Source: Hepsetus odoe
Lineage: Eukaryota > Chordata > Actinopteri > Characiformes > Hepsetidae
Length of the DNA: 64,000 nt
Assembly (NCBI GenBank): GCA_017165825.1
Contig: CM029377.1
Span: forward strand, 26,125,167 to 26,189,166
Direction: 5' to 3'
Below are positions 35,180 through 46,864 of the stretch, one piece after another; positions within the stretch are counted from its first letter, which is position 1; every line of letters begins with the position of its first letter. Under the pieces are notes generated by a model. That model searched no databases, was not told the origin of the DNA, and was given only the letters and a program-made list of their open reading frames with translations. The translations under genes were made by a program, and so were the position numbers.

Positions 35180-36310
35180 CATTTAAAGTTATGTTTTCTT
35201 TATTTTATGCAAGGCCAGTGTGTCTTGTACAGCTGTACAGTGGAAAAAAGGAAACCACGCAAAAGATTGAGCATCACAAGATATGTGAAGTCTCAGGTAA
35301 CTCCGACCTTAACTAGCTTGTTGGGCTTTGGCTTGTTCACAGTTATTGTTAAACATAATAATGCAAAGGTATATAAATTCTTTGACTCCTCAAACCTTGT
35401 CCCAACAATGGCATCCTCTAAGCAGCTGCTTAACACTTTGAAAAATAAATAAACTGAAGCTCACCAAGCACAAAAAGGCTATAAGAAGATGGCAAAATTT
35501 TCAGCTGTTTCCTCAATTCATAATATTATTAAGCAGAGGCAGTTCACATGAAAGACCCCTCTGAATGCAAAAGACCTTAAGGAAGATATAGCAGACCATG
35601 GAGTTGCACTGTCCTGCTGTGCAGCAAAACCTGGACAAATTTGAGATTCATGTTTGGGTCAGCAGAAGCTTTCATACATTCAGCTCATGAAATTCAGCAT
35701 CTAACGTCTGAAAATGAATCTCTAAATAAACCTAATGCATTTTGGAAATGAGTCATATGAATGAATTAAGTCTAATAGAACATTTTGGCCACATTGTCCA
35801 AAGATATGTTTGGAGAATAAGAGGTGCTGAATTCCAGGAAAAGAGCCGAATAATAAGCAAGTTTTGGGTTAACCATTCTTTGGACTTGTGTTGCAGCCAG
35901 AGGCACAGGGAACATATCATTGGTAGAGGAAAGAATGGATTAGTAAAATACCAGTATAATAAATACCAGTAAACTCTACAAGCACCACCATCTGTAAAAA
36001 AGTGAAGTTAAAAGGAGGATGGGTCCCATAAAAGGATAAGGGTCCAAATCACACCTCGAAGCTACAATGCAATTCCTCCAGAAGAACAGAACTGAAAGTT
36101 TTGCCTCTTCTCACAGTCTCCTGACCTAAACCTAAAAAGTGTGTGGCTTAATCTCAAAAGAATAGTGTATGGGTGAAAATACGAGTGGGTGAAAATACCC
36201 AAAGGAAGAATCAATGCTGGCTTAATAATGTATTAGAAGCTGTGATACTGGTCAAAAGAGTAATTACTAAGCACTGACAATATCAGGTGCCTTTGCTTCA
36301 GGCCCTTTGT
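35180..36310 (+). mobile_element. Tc1-like transposase relic
   Basis: No inverted repeats recognised, but plus-strand translation in shifting frames gives LWTCVAARGTGNISLVEERMD near 35,880-35,945 and SPDLN-like tcctgacctaaacctaaaaa with VWLNLKRIV near 36,118-36,165. Both are conserved blocks of Tc1 transposase catalytic domains. Heavily mutated. Confidence 0.7.
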
Positions 36311-36316
36311 ACCAGC

Positions 36317-36440
36317 AGGGGCAGGAGTGGCTTAGTGGCTAGGCCCCAAGATCAGAACATTGTGGTTAGGTTGAGGCTTCCTTGAGTAAGGTTTGTTGCA
36401 CTGTGGTGTTTATAATGACAAATAGTCACTTTCACTTCTG
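36317..36440 (+). mobile_element. SINE family A, internally deleted
   Basis: Head aggggcaggagtggcttagt, shortened core, and tail caaatagtcactttcacttc. Confidence 0.75.
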
Positions 36441-36883
36441 TATTATCTGAGGTTTGTAAAAAAAAAAAAAAAATTAAATATGGGCATTTCTTAATGATGG
36501 AGAGCTACTACTGTTTACTGTCTGACGCCAAAGGTTAGACTGCTGCTAGGATTCACTAAAACCTTGAAAGTATTAATTAAAAGCTCATCAAATTGACCCC
36601 GCTTATTGGAATCATGGACAACATGATTGGATAATCGTCACTTCCTAATTACATTTGTGCTTATCAGACATAATGAGCTTTTTGTTCAGTGAATGATGCT
36701 TGGCTGTATGTAGCAACCACAAAAATTCATTTTCATACAGGAGTAACACATCTCAGTTTCCTCACTATATATGTAGTCATGGGTATTTATTGGTAGGTAA
36801 CTGAAATAGTGTCTAGTTGTTTAGAAGGTTTAGTTGCAAGTGTTCTGAAACAAAAACCATTAATGTGAACTTTATTTCATCCA

Positions 36884-37040
36884 AACACACATGTGCAGCA
36901 GGGGGCAGCTATTGATAATGCCCAGTGAGCAGTGATGGGAACGGTGCCTGATACAATGTTACCTCAGGGTATCCTACTAGTCTGGGGTTCAAACCCAACC
37001 ATTCTGATTCTGGGGATTAGTCCAGCTAGGCTGCTACTGC
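36884..37040 (-). mobile_element. SINE family A, minus strand, partial
   Basis: Keeps catgtgcagcagggggcagc, gtgagcagtgatgggaacgg, ttacctcaggg and ggggttcaaaccc; the tail end is lost. Confidence 0.78.
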
Positions 37041-37067
37041 ATGTCCATGTTGCGTTGCATATAAGCT

Positions 37068-37269
37068 CCATCCATTTTCTGCCGCTTGTCCCAAACGGGG
37101 TTGTGGGGGGGACGGGGGACACACCCTAGACAGGTTGCCAGCCCATCGCAGGGAGGAGCGAGACAGGGACGGCACCTTGCTCAAGGGCAACCCATTGGGA
37201 AGGGCTTCGAACCCCCGATCCTCTGATCATGTGACCAACGCCCAAACCACTAGGCCACCACTGCCCCCC
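37068..37269 (-). mobile_element. Chimeric SINE (A head, C tail), minus strand
   Basis: Flanked by a perfect 12-bp target duplication TGCATATAAGCT (37,056-37,067 and 37,270-37,281). On its own strand it starts ggggggcagtggtggcctag, has ggttgcccttgagcaagg, then passes at ctcctccctgcgatgggctg to the family C tail ending cgtttgggacaagcggcaga. It shares this junction with 21,547-21,798. Confidence 0.9.
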
Positions 37270-37373
37270 TGCATATAAGCTAGTATGTAAAAAGGAGACA
37301 ATGGAGAGTATAATAAAAATACGACAAATAAAATGCAAAGAAATTACCAATGAATATTCTCTTTTTTTGTCAG

Positions 37374-37572
37374 TGGGGTGGCAGTGGTCTAGTGGTAGGG
37401 TGCTTTCCTATGGACCTATGGCTCAAGAGGTCCCAGGTTCAAATCCCACCTCTACCACTGGGTCCCTGAGCAAGACCCTTAATCCTGAGTGTCTCCAGGG
37501 GGACTGTCCCTGTAATTAGGACATGGAAGTCGCTCTGGATAAGAACGTCTGCTTAATGCCGTAAATTTAAAT
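37374..37572 (+). mobile_element. tRNA-derived SINE, family D
   Basis: Head ggcagtggtctagtggtagg and caggttcaaatcccacctct, middle gagcaagacccttaatcctg, 3' end gaagtcgctctggataagaa, tctgcttaatgccgtaaat. It ends about 120 bases before the zinc-ribbon gene start. Confidence 0.88.
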
Positions 37573-37694
37573 GTCCTTATGTCTGTTCATCTCTCTGTCT
37601 ATCTTGCTGACTGTCTCAGGTATGTTCATTAGACAGATGGGCTCTTTTGTGTAATCTAGCTACCCGTTGTTCACTTGCTGTTTTCTAAACAGAG

Positions 37695-40270
37695 ATGCCG
37701 GGATCAACCAGGAAAAAATGTGTATCCTGCCAAGCCACTATTGGTGTGGCAAGCAAAAAATGCAAATTCTGTGGAGAAGCCCAGCCATATAAAGCACTTA
37801 AAATGAAAAAATTAGAAAAGCTGAAGCAGCGAATGAAAGTGTCTCCTCATGGACTGAAGGCAAATGCAGTCAAGGTGGTGGATGCTGCATATGTGCATGT
37901 GAGAAGCTATTATTTTTCATCATTTATAAATCATCTGTTGTTTTGTCCACTCTTATGCTTGCTGTATTACACGAACATTTATTTATCTAAATTATACCTT
38001 TTCTCACAGATGTTTTTATTATTTCCTATAATGTTCAGTTTAACATCATTGTATTTCAGCTTCACAATCTGCAGGCTGCAGGCTACTTCCCCATTCTTTT
38101 GCTAGGGAAGAAAAAGGGGCCAAAGGTCAGTGCAGATGTGTTGACCTTGTCTGAGAACCCCAGCCGACAGGAACACATGGCCTACAAAACCATTCAGTCA
38201 CATTTTGAGGATTTTCTGAAAGGTAAGCCTTACATACCTAAAAAGAGTAACAGTTTCATGTAAATGTAGCATTAGTCAATGAAGAATAGAAGAGGTTGTA
38301 TTGGTTCATTAAAAAAAAAGTTCATAAATATCAGATTTCATAGTTTAAAAATCAGGATAAACTGCTTTGGCCTGGGACAATGGGTAGCGCTCGTTGTTGT
38401 CTTACAGACACTGTCTGTGTGTGTTTCCTCTGGGAGCTCCAGTTTCCTCCCACCGTCCAAAGACCTGCAAGTCAGGTGGACTGGAGATGCTAAATTGCTC
38501 GTAGGAGTAAGTTTTTATGTGTTTTTGTCTCTGCCCTGCAACTGACTGGCAACCTGCCCAGGGTGTTCCCCGCCTTTCTCCCAGTGAGCGCTGGGATAGG
38601 CTCCAGCACCCCCGTGACCCTAATAAGGACAAGATGCTTTGAAAATGAGTGAGCAGGAGTGAGTGCTCTGGCCTGAGTAGGCAGAGATTTAAACAAATAC
38701 AGCACTGTGCAAAAGTTTTAGGCAGGTGTAAAAAAATGCTGTAAACAAAGAACGCTTTCAGAAATGGAAGTGTTGATCATTTATTTTCATCAATCAACTA
38801 AACGCAGTGAATGAACAAAAGAGAATCTAAATCAAATCAATATTTGGTGTGACCACCCTTTACCTTCAAAACAGCATCAGTTCTTCTAGGCACACTTGCA
38901 CACAGTTTTTGAAGGAACTCGGCTGGTAGGTTGTTCCAAACATGACTGTATTTCAACCCACGTGTGACATTGATGATCATCAGCACCTGTTTGGTAAAAC
39001 TGGTTGATCATACACCGACTATAATCCTACAGAATCCCTGACTTTGTGCAAGTGTACCTAGAAGAACTGATGCTGGTTTGAAGGCAAAAGGTGGTAACAC
39101 CAAATATTGATTTGATTTAGATTTTTCTTTTGTTCGCTCACTTTGCATTTTGTAAATTGATAAAAATAAACAATCATTATTTATATTTCTGAAAGCATTC
39201 TTTGTTTACAGCATTTTTTCACACCTGCCTAAAACCTTTGCACAGTACTGTATAAATATGGACCATCATATATCAAAACCATTGAATTAAAAAAAGGAGC
39301 TGCTTCCTTACATAAACTGGGGAGTCCTTGTGCAACTATTCAACAATGTTAGCACACTTATAATACTATTTCTCAAAAGATAGAGTAAAGCACACCAGAG
39401 TCAACACTGCACTACATAACCGTGATTTTTATTTATTTTTTTTTTAGTGCACTTTGAAGGAACCACGTGTGATACTAACGCCCCATTTACAACTTGCACC
39501 TCCACAACTGACCCATCTGTTTCCATCCAAATTAAAGCTCATCCAGCTTCCACTCCTTCATTCCAGTATACTTCTTTACCCATATCTACCTCTTCATCCT
39601 GTTTTTTGGTTTCCTCTGGTTCATTAATTTATACACAGTCTAACTTCACTTTATCACTTTGCTCTTCTGCCTCATCCACACCTGTGTTTAGTACCTTCAC
39701 ACAATTGTACCCCCAAACTACACCTTCCAATATCTCACCTACCTCCACTTCAACACGCACCTCAACATCTACCTCAGATCTACCGTTACCGTCCTGCTCC
39801 ATGTGCAGCACACTAAAGGGTAAGCAACCTATTGACAGAGAGAAACAGATGAACTACAGACTTTAATTGTAAACTATTACTTCTATATGGTAGGCTGGTA
39901 AAATGTCAAATATCTAATATTTTTAAATGTATTAATTTTAAAAAATTGTTCTGTGAATGACAAAATTTAAATGATTTAGACTCTATGATATGGACTTTTT
40001 AAATGATCCACATAAATGCATTTACATTTATGCTAACTGCAGTTTTCTTTTCTTTTTTGCTTATATAAAGGAAAGGAAGTGATTCCATTTGAAGGGGCAG
40101 CCTCGCAGATTGTGGCAAGTATAAAACATTTAGTTATGTATCAGATTAATTTCCCAGGGCAATTTTATTTGTGACCAGTTCACCTTGAAGCTCTAATGTA
40201 AGGATTTTTTTAAACCTGGTTATGCCCTGGTTTGCATTTAGAATAACATTATATAAAATTCATATGTTTC

Positions 40271-40316
<46 letters not shown>

Positions 40317-43108
40317 GCTAGTGCCTCCAAGAAAACCTTAATTTATCCGTTATCTGTTTTATCTGTTTTGTGTCCATATATAAATCAATAGAGTCGTGGG
40401 AGTACTGAATTGTAATGAGTTCTAGGCTGTACATTTTGCAGCCCATATGAAATTTACTTGCAAGTTCAAGCAGTTTAGCAGTAAAGTCAGTCTTGCTCTC
40501 TCACAAGACCTTAATGAAGACAGAGCACGATTTGTTTCAGCGATTAATGTTCTTGTATGTGCAGCCCTCGTTGGAAGAAAAGAAGCTAGAGAAGAGAAAG
40601 AGACAAAGAGAGAAGAAAAAAACACCGAAGCGTCCTAAGCACAGGTGTGCACTCACTGATGGAGCAGAGACCGTAAGTGTACAGCTTTATGAACGTAAGA
40701 TCTTCAATACACTGCCAACTGCACAAGGATACCTGAATGAATTAGAACTTCTTAATCCATTCAAACAGGAGTCTAACGAAATGTAAGGTATATTTACACA
40801 CTCCTTCATCTCACAAGTCATACATTACTGTTGTGTAAATCAGGCAGGCTGTTTCTTGTGTGCTGGAAAGCAGAAACTGATCATTCTGAGTTTTGGCACC
40901 AGGCATCTCGACAATAGCCATTGATCTGGGCATAAACATGGTTATTTTGACAGTTTATCCCAGAGATGGGGACTCATTAGCATTTCATCTGATTGCTCTA
41001 AAGTTTTTTGATAGATTTCAGAAAATACACTTCCTCACTCACTCGGTTATGATATGTCTGCAGGATCTTCTGTCTGATGGACAAAAGAAACTGCATTATC
41101 TAATCCAGCTAAGAGTTTAGAAAGAATGTAATTTCACTGCAGGGGCAGCAGTGGCTTAGTGTTTAGGGAGTTGGCCCCCAGAATCAGAAGGTTGTGGGTT
41201 TGAGTCCCAGACCACTAGGTTGTCTAGAGGTACCCTTAAACAAGGTACTGCCCCCATCACTGCTCCCCAGATGCTCTAAATAGCTACCTCCTGCTGCACG
41301 GTGTGAATGTGTTAAAAGCAGAGTGTGTGTGCTGTCACTTCTTTTACAGATCACCTTCTTTTAAAACTTCAGCCAGATAGACATTATGCTAGCAAGCACC
41401 TTCTCTACCAACTGCAGAGGAGCCAACTATTTGAAAGTGAAAGTGACTATTCTTGTCGTTGTAAAACACGGCACAGCATGCAGTGAGACACAACGCAATT
41501 CAGCCTCTGCATTTCACCCACACACACCCTGCAGCAGGGGGCAGCTATTTAAAGCGCCTGGGGAGCAGTGATGGTGAAAAGTACCTTGCTCAAGGGTACC
41601 TCAGGGCAACCTACTGGTCTGGGATTCGAACCCACTCCCTACTGATCGTGGGGCAACTCCCTAACCACTACGCCCCAAGTTGTTTTTGTCTTTCATGTTT
41701 TGAACGCCACATTTCCTAATTAAAGGCTTGATTTTATTTCTTTCATAAAAAGCTTTTTATGATAAAAATTTTTTATAATATGTGTTATGCAAAGTTTGAA
41801 ATTTCTTTTGAATTAAACAGAAAAACTGAGGAGCAGCAGGGAAACGGCTGTTGTAAGCGAGCGAATTTGCATTTTTGAATGTCATGTAATATTTGGAATT
41901 GTGAAGTGTGGCTGATGTGAAATATTTGACTACCAAGTGTAAAAAGATTATAATTATAATTGGCCAGTAATATTTAGACTTTGGATAATTTGTTTATGTC
42001 ACCCTTAACAGCATTGTACACAGGGTGCATACATTCACAAATGAAAAAAAATAGCTGTGTGATAGAAACCTTTAGCTTCATTGTTTTTTCTCATGAAACA
42101 CATTTGTTAACTGGGCTCCAGATAAGTGTTCCTAAACTTGCAACTTCATAGACATATGAAAGATTAGTTATAAACACTGCACATTTTGAAAGAAAAAGTT
42201 TGAATTGGTGCAAAATCTATACCATTTATAATGTTAAGGTTCTTAATGCTTACACATCTACTAACTAATTGGCCATATGAATGATGATGATAGGGGTGGT
42301 GGTCTAGTGGTAGGGTACTTGCCAATGGACCTCTGGATCAAGAGGTCCCAGGTTCGAATCCCACCTCTAGCACTACCACCACTGGGTCCCTGAGCAAGAC
42401 CCTTAACCCGGAGTTGCTCCAGGGGGGACTGTCCCTGTAATTAGGACATGGAAGTCGCTCTGGATAAAGAGTGTCTGCTTAATGCCGTAAATGTAAATGT
42501 AATGTCCAGAAACCAGAAAACAGTAGACTTCTTGTGGTACCAGTCCAAAAGAAAAATTTTTTTTTACCACCTTTGTCATCTTTATTCATACATCCACAAC
42601 TTTCCCTGTTCTGTAGAAGACTGACAGTCAAGAGGAGAAGAACATCCCTCTGAATATCATCGGACTGCCAAAAGAAAAAGGCCATCTTGAGCTCCTAAGT
42701 GAGACAGAAAAAGCAGAGGAATCCAAGGAACCTCCTATCAAATACCACACTCCTATCCCAGAGGATATTATTTTCCAAGAGCCTTTCTCTTCTGACAGCA
42801 TGTACTGGCATGATTTTCTCTCTCAGCAGGTTCCTATAGTAGAGCTGGATTCTGTCTTTGATTTGAAGAGTATGTCCATGGAGCACCCCAGCTCAATGAT
42901 GGAGAACAGCTGCAGTGTGCTCCAGAACATCCCTGATGCTCTGTCCTGTACCTCCTTAGACTTGACAGAGTTAGAGGGCCCAGACACCATGAACCCTCTC
43001 AGCACCACAGAACTGATCTCCTTTGGCAACAGTAATGACATGGCCGATTTTGATGTTCCGGATAGTTACACTCAGGAGTGTGAGGGCAACACAGAGGAGG
43101 GATCATGA
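37695..43108 (+). CDS. Unrecognised zinc-ribbon gene, at least six coding exons
   Basis: Exons, by splice signals and open frame: 37,695-37,898 (approximate end, donor GTGAGA), 38,060-38,222 (donor GTAAGC), 39,448-39,819 (donor GTAAGC), 40,071-40,118 (donor GTATAA), 40,565-40,672 (donor GTAAGT), 42,617-43,108 with the stop TGA. Exon 1 has the ATG, preceded by an acceptor (tttctaaacag) that implies an upstream non-coding exon, and encodes a zinc ribbon with Cys 9, 12, 23 and 26 (CVSC and CKFC) then a Lys-rich helix. Exon 2 reads LHNLQAAGYFPILLLG. Exon 3 is Ser/Thr/Pro-rich and looks disordered. Exon 5 is strongly basic (KRKRQREKKK), a possible nuclear signal. Exon 6 is acidic (MYWHDFLSQQ; ends CEGNTEEGS). 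An aataaa follows near 43,186. I know no named family; the ribbon, basic and acidic parts suggest a nuclear protein. The exon 4/5 junction does not keep frame as drawn. Confidence 0.72.
38350..38665 (+). mobile_element. SINE-like repeat, family C, in intron 2
   Basis: Contains ccagtttcctcccaccgtcc, aaagacctgcaagtcaggtg, ctggcaacctgcccagggtg, gctgggataggctccagcac and gtgaccctaataaggacaag. It is a degenerate counterpart of 12,405-12,715. Confidence 0.78.
38700..39250. mobile_element. Tc1-type MITE with long inverted repeats, in intron 2
   Basis: A 551-bp foldback flanked by TA (38,698-38,699 and 39,251-39,252). The outer ends are cagcactgtgcaaaagtttt and aaacctttgcacagtactg. The arms continue inward over more than 200 bases (tgctgtaaacaaagaa, aatcaatatttggtgtgacc, cagttcttctaggcacactt against their inverted copies). 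No coding capacity; it is a relative of 21,467-22,236. Confidence 0.93.
40278..40313. repeat. (GT)n microsatellite in intron 4
   Basis: About 36 bases of GT. Confidence 0.95.
41141..41345 (+). mobile_element. SINE family A in intron 5
   Basis: Starts ggggcagcagtggcttagtg, has gttgtgggtttgagtcccag, the core gttgtctagaggtaccctta and tagctacctcctgctgcacg. It faces the minus-strand copy at 41,434. Confidence 0.88.
41434..41685 (-). mobile_element. SINE family A, minus strand, in intron 5
   Basis: Nearly full length: tgaaagtgactattcttgtc, ctctgcatttcacccacaca, gcagcagggggcagctattt, gtaccttgctcaagggtacc and gggattcgaaccca. Confidence 0.9.
42294..42502 (+). mobile_element. SINE family D in intron 5
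   Basis: Well kept: ggggtggtggtctagtggta, ccaggttcgaatcccacctc, gagcaagacccttaacccgg, gaagtcgctctggataaaga, tctgcttaatgccgtaaatg, with a short (taaatg)n tail. It ends about 110 bases before the last exon. Confidence 0.9.
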
Positions 43109-43700
43109 AGTTAAAGCATTTTAGCTGGACTATATGAGGGGAAACACTTGATTAGAATCATATACTCTCAGTCGCCGAGGTGCATAAATAAAGATGCACA
43201 GAAAATAATTTGCTTTAAAAACTCCTCAGAAGAAAATCTAGTGGAAAGCATGGTGGTAACTATGTTTTGAGTTTCAGGAACAGGTTGTTTTGGAGACATG
43301 TCTTGCTCTGTTATTGCATTAGGCTTGCCTGCTGCTTGATAAGTCCAGTCCCACATAAGTATGATGAGTTGTGCATCATGCACCGAAGTGTGGATAGCTG
43401 TGCTGTATATTTCAGCTTTCGTTTCTCCTGGATCGCCTAGAGTGAGCTATATTTTTTCTTTCATTAAAAATGTATACACCTTAAGCGTGTAAACACATCA
43501 TACAGAATGTTGTCTACACCATTATTTGAAGATGTACATTTACGTGATAATATGTATCTTTCTGTTGTGAATGCTCATTGGTCTTTATTGTTGTTAAAAA
43601 GACTTTCAATCCTGATTTATGGAAATAACTGCTGGCCACTTTGCACTTTTTTTATTTTTTTAATGTTTTTAATGTTTTTATTTTTTTTTACTTGCAATTA

Positions 43701-43962
43701 GGGGCAGCGGTGGCCTAGTGGTTAGGGTGTTAGCCGCACGATCGGAGGATCAGGGGTTCAAACCCCTTCCCGATAGGTTGCCCTGAGGTACCCTTGAGCA
43801 AGGTACTGTGCCTGTCACTGCTCCCCGGGTGCTTTCAATAGCTGCCCACTGCTGCACGGTGTTTGTGTGCATGGGTTAAATGCAGAGGTCCAATTTCGTT
43901 GTGGTGCACGCTTGCTGTGCTGTGACCTTGCAATGACAAGGGTCGTCACTTTCACTTAATTC
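43701..43962 (+). mobile_element. SINE family A, full-length copy
   Basis: The best-kept copy: ggggcagcggtggcctagtg, cggggttcaaaccccttccc, ggttgccctgaggtaccctt, tcactgctccccgggtgctt, aatagctgcccactgctgca, gggttaaatgcagaggtcca, ccttgcaatgacaagggtcg, tcactttcactt. It can serve as the local reference for family A. Confidence 0.93.
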
Positions 43963-44677
43963 ATGAAAAATAGAAATGTTATAGAAATAGAAAAAGAAAA
44001 TAAAAACTGACAAGCAACTAGTTAAGAGACTGCTGTTGTATTAGCAGTGTTAGGCAGAGCGGGAGTGAGTTCTCAGGAACACTTAAGGAGGCTTCTCATT
44101 TGTGCATTATAATGCTGAATGCAAAGCTAAATATTCAGATTACTGTAAAGGATCTTTGATTACATCTTTCTTGGTTCATAAAGTTAAGCCCCTTCTACCT
44201 CAAATGAATTCAGGTTTGCATTTTGTGTTGTAAAGTAATTGCATTATTTTGTATCCTATTAATTAAAAAAAGATTACTCCGGCATTATTTAGTTAACATA
44301 ACATTTAATAATTAGGGGTTGCCAAATAAGAATCAGAACATTTTTCATCCAGAAGGAAATAGCTTACCTTTCTTGGATGGTCTTTACATGTGATTATTCT
44401 TTGAGGACCAGCGTGCTCCTCAAATTTTTACATTTAGTGGCAATGTATGCCCGCTCCTTTTTTTTTTAAGTTTATTGAAGCTAGCTAGCCTTTGATCAAT
44501 AAATGACAACTGCTTATAACTTTAAGCTTATAGCTTATTTATGTAACTGTATTCTAAGCTTGTCATTGAAATCTTTTGCAGTAAAAAAAAACAATGCAAT
44601 AAGCACATGCGTTGTTTTGCATATACTTTATTTGTGTTTTCTTGCAATTTATGAATTACTATGCACCTTCTTCTTTC

Positions 44678-44716
<39 letters not shown>

Positions 44717-44836
44717 ACACAAAGAAAGAGATCAATTGTACTTAATAGTTGTTCTTGATCTTTTAAATAAAGAATTTTCTTTGATTAACTCATTTGTCTG
44801 AAAATTCTCCTTGACTTAATCTCATATGACCTGCTG

Positions 44837-44874
<38 letters not shown>

Positions 44875-46027
44875 CACTGGGGTTTTTAAACACACTAAAT
44901 TTGGTTCTGAATGGCCATTCTCCAACTCAAGTATTTGAACACTAGATAGTGTTGACTTTTTGCTTTGATATACACCAGAAAGGGTGAGCTCAGCAAAGGT
45001 GGGGCACTTTCTTATTAAATGCATCTTTATTTCTACTTCTACACTCATCAAATGAGTAAATGCCTATTGCTCATAAGGTCAGTGTTTTGGAGAGTTGTCT
45101 TAAGCAATTAAGCATAAAACCGTTAAATGTACTCTTGTGTAATCAGACCAATTTCAGATTGCCCCCAAAAAGGTCCATACAGATAAAAAAAAAAGACAAA
45201 AAATACAAAAAATACAAAAATCCAATTCCGTAGCTGCTCATGATGGTTACATTTGATAGGCTGCTGTCAAGTCAGAGATAAATCCAGCATGAATCCTATT
45301 TGTCTCATCTTACCTGATTAAAACCTGGCCATTCTCTGCAGGCCTTTAGCATTTTTTCATTTAAACTGAAATAATCTAGAAATATGTCAACATGCTTTCT
45401 GCATTTGCTTTGAGGCTGCCTGTCATGTTGAAGTCTAAACACCATGTACCGCTGTTCTTGCTCCAGGTCTTGTGTATTATACAGCGTTCGCTCCAATCCA
45501 GATAAATGTAATGCAATGTTTTAGCACTTGAACGCTATGAGCAGAAAAGAACAGGGAGTATTTATAAACTCTCCAGGTTAGCAGAAAAATCTGAAAACTG
45601 AAAAACGGTCATGTAGCTTTGAAAGCATTCTGTTACAAGAAGCGTTCCATGTCCTCTGAACAGATGAGTGGTACATAATTTAAGCTTTGCATTCATAGTT
45701 TGAATTTTCCTTTTCCTTTCACAAGCACATCAAACACATTTCTAATCTCATTAGCCTCTTCAGAAAAGGAAATAAATTGCAGCGCAGAAAGGGAGACAAT
45801 GGAGGTGCATGCATGGCCATGCAGAAATAGCTTTGACGATATTAATCCTAAAATAAAATTGAGATCATTTTCCTCATTTCAATTCTATGTAGAATATTGT
45901 CATACTAAAACATGTGCGTGGCTTAATTTACAAAAACAATAGAACTAGTTCATGACTGAGTAAACCTAAACAGCCAAGAAAGTGGATTATTAATGCAGTT
46001 GGGATTATTAAATGAAGTGAAACAAAA
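43963..46027. other. No gene; two CA/GT arrays
   Basis: A CA array at about 44,681-44,711 and a GT array at about 44,838-44,872. Otherwise AT-rich DNA without a supported gene. Confidence 0.55.
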
Positions 46028-46267
46028 AGTGAAAGTGACTTTTTTTTTGTCATTGCGAGGTCACAGCACAGCACAATGAAATTGGACTGCAATTAACCCA
46101 TGTAAACACTGTGCAGCTGGGGGCAGCTATGAAAGTGCCCGGGGAGCAGTGACGGGGAAGGTACCTTGCTCAAGGGTAACTCAGGGCAACCTACTGGTAA
46201 GGGGTTTGAATCCACAATCTTCCAATCCTGTGGCCACCTCCCTAACCACTAGAACACCGCTGCCCCA
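46028..46267 (-). mobile_element. SINE family A, minus strand
   Basis: aaagtgaaagtgactttttt, gtgcagctgggggcagctat, ggtaccttgctcaagggtaa, gggtttgaatccac and the head caccgctgcccca. Confidence 0.88.
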
Positions 46268-46864
46268 TAAATATGATATGCCTTTGCGTTACACTAGCCT
46301 CAAAAACAGCAGCCTTTTTGTAGTCCAGTCATTTATGGTGCTTACAATCATATTCTTTCAGCTTTAATGGCCACATGAAAAGCAGTGCTATTTTTTTAAT
46401 TCTGAGGCGAGGTGACATGGCAGCCTGCCATGAATTTATTATGCTTTCAACTTAACCAGCTCTAATTTATTGAACATTTTCCATATATGAACAGCAATTC
46501 CATCAAAAGGCCTCTGCTGTGGAAATGTGTAGCCGCTGAGGCTGTGACTTCTGAGGCGTGAAGCGAAAGACAAAGCATGTGAATACTAATTGTAAAACTG
46601 AGTGAATACTCACGTAAATTAATTATCAGCCTCAAATGATTCAGGCTAGCCCTATATACATCCCACTGTTCATTTTAAATGACTATTTCCTTGACCTCCT
46701 GTCCTCTATTCTACCTCTATTGTGCTGCATTCACAAAGCAGTCAGGCCTGAAAAACTCTTTGTGAGAGTGTCTTCAGTGAGAGTGACGTCACAAAACCAG
46801 AAAGGGCTGTGGGTGCAGTTCTGCTTTTAGAAACAAATAAATAAATATACGTTCACACACTACA

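Noticed and set aside
43701..43775. Possible tRNA gene
   Set aside because: The A and B boxes belong to the SINE family A head. The cloverleaf is not preserved and the same sequence recurs with the SINE body at many places.
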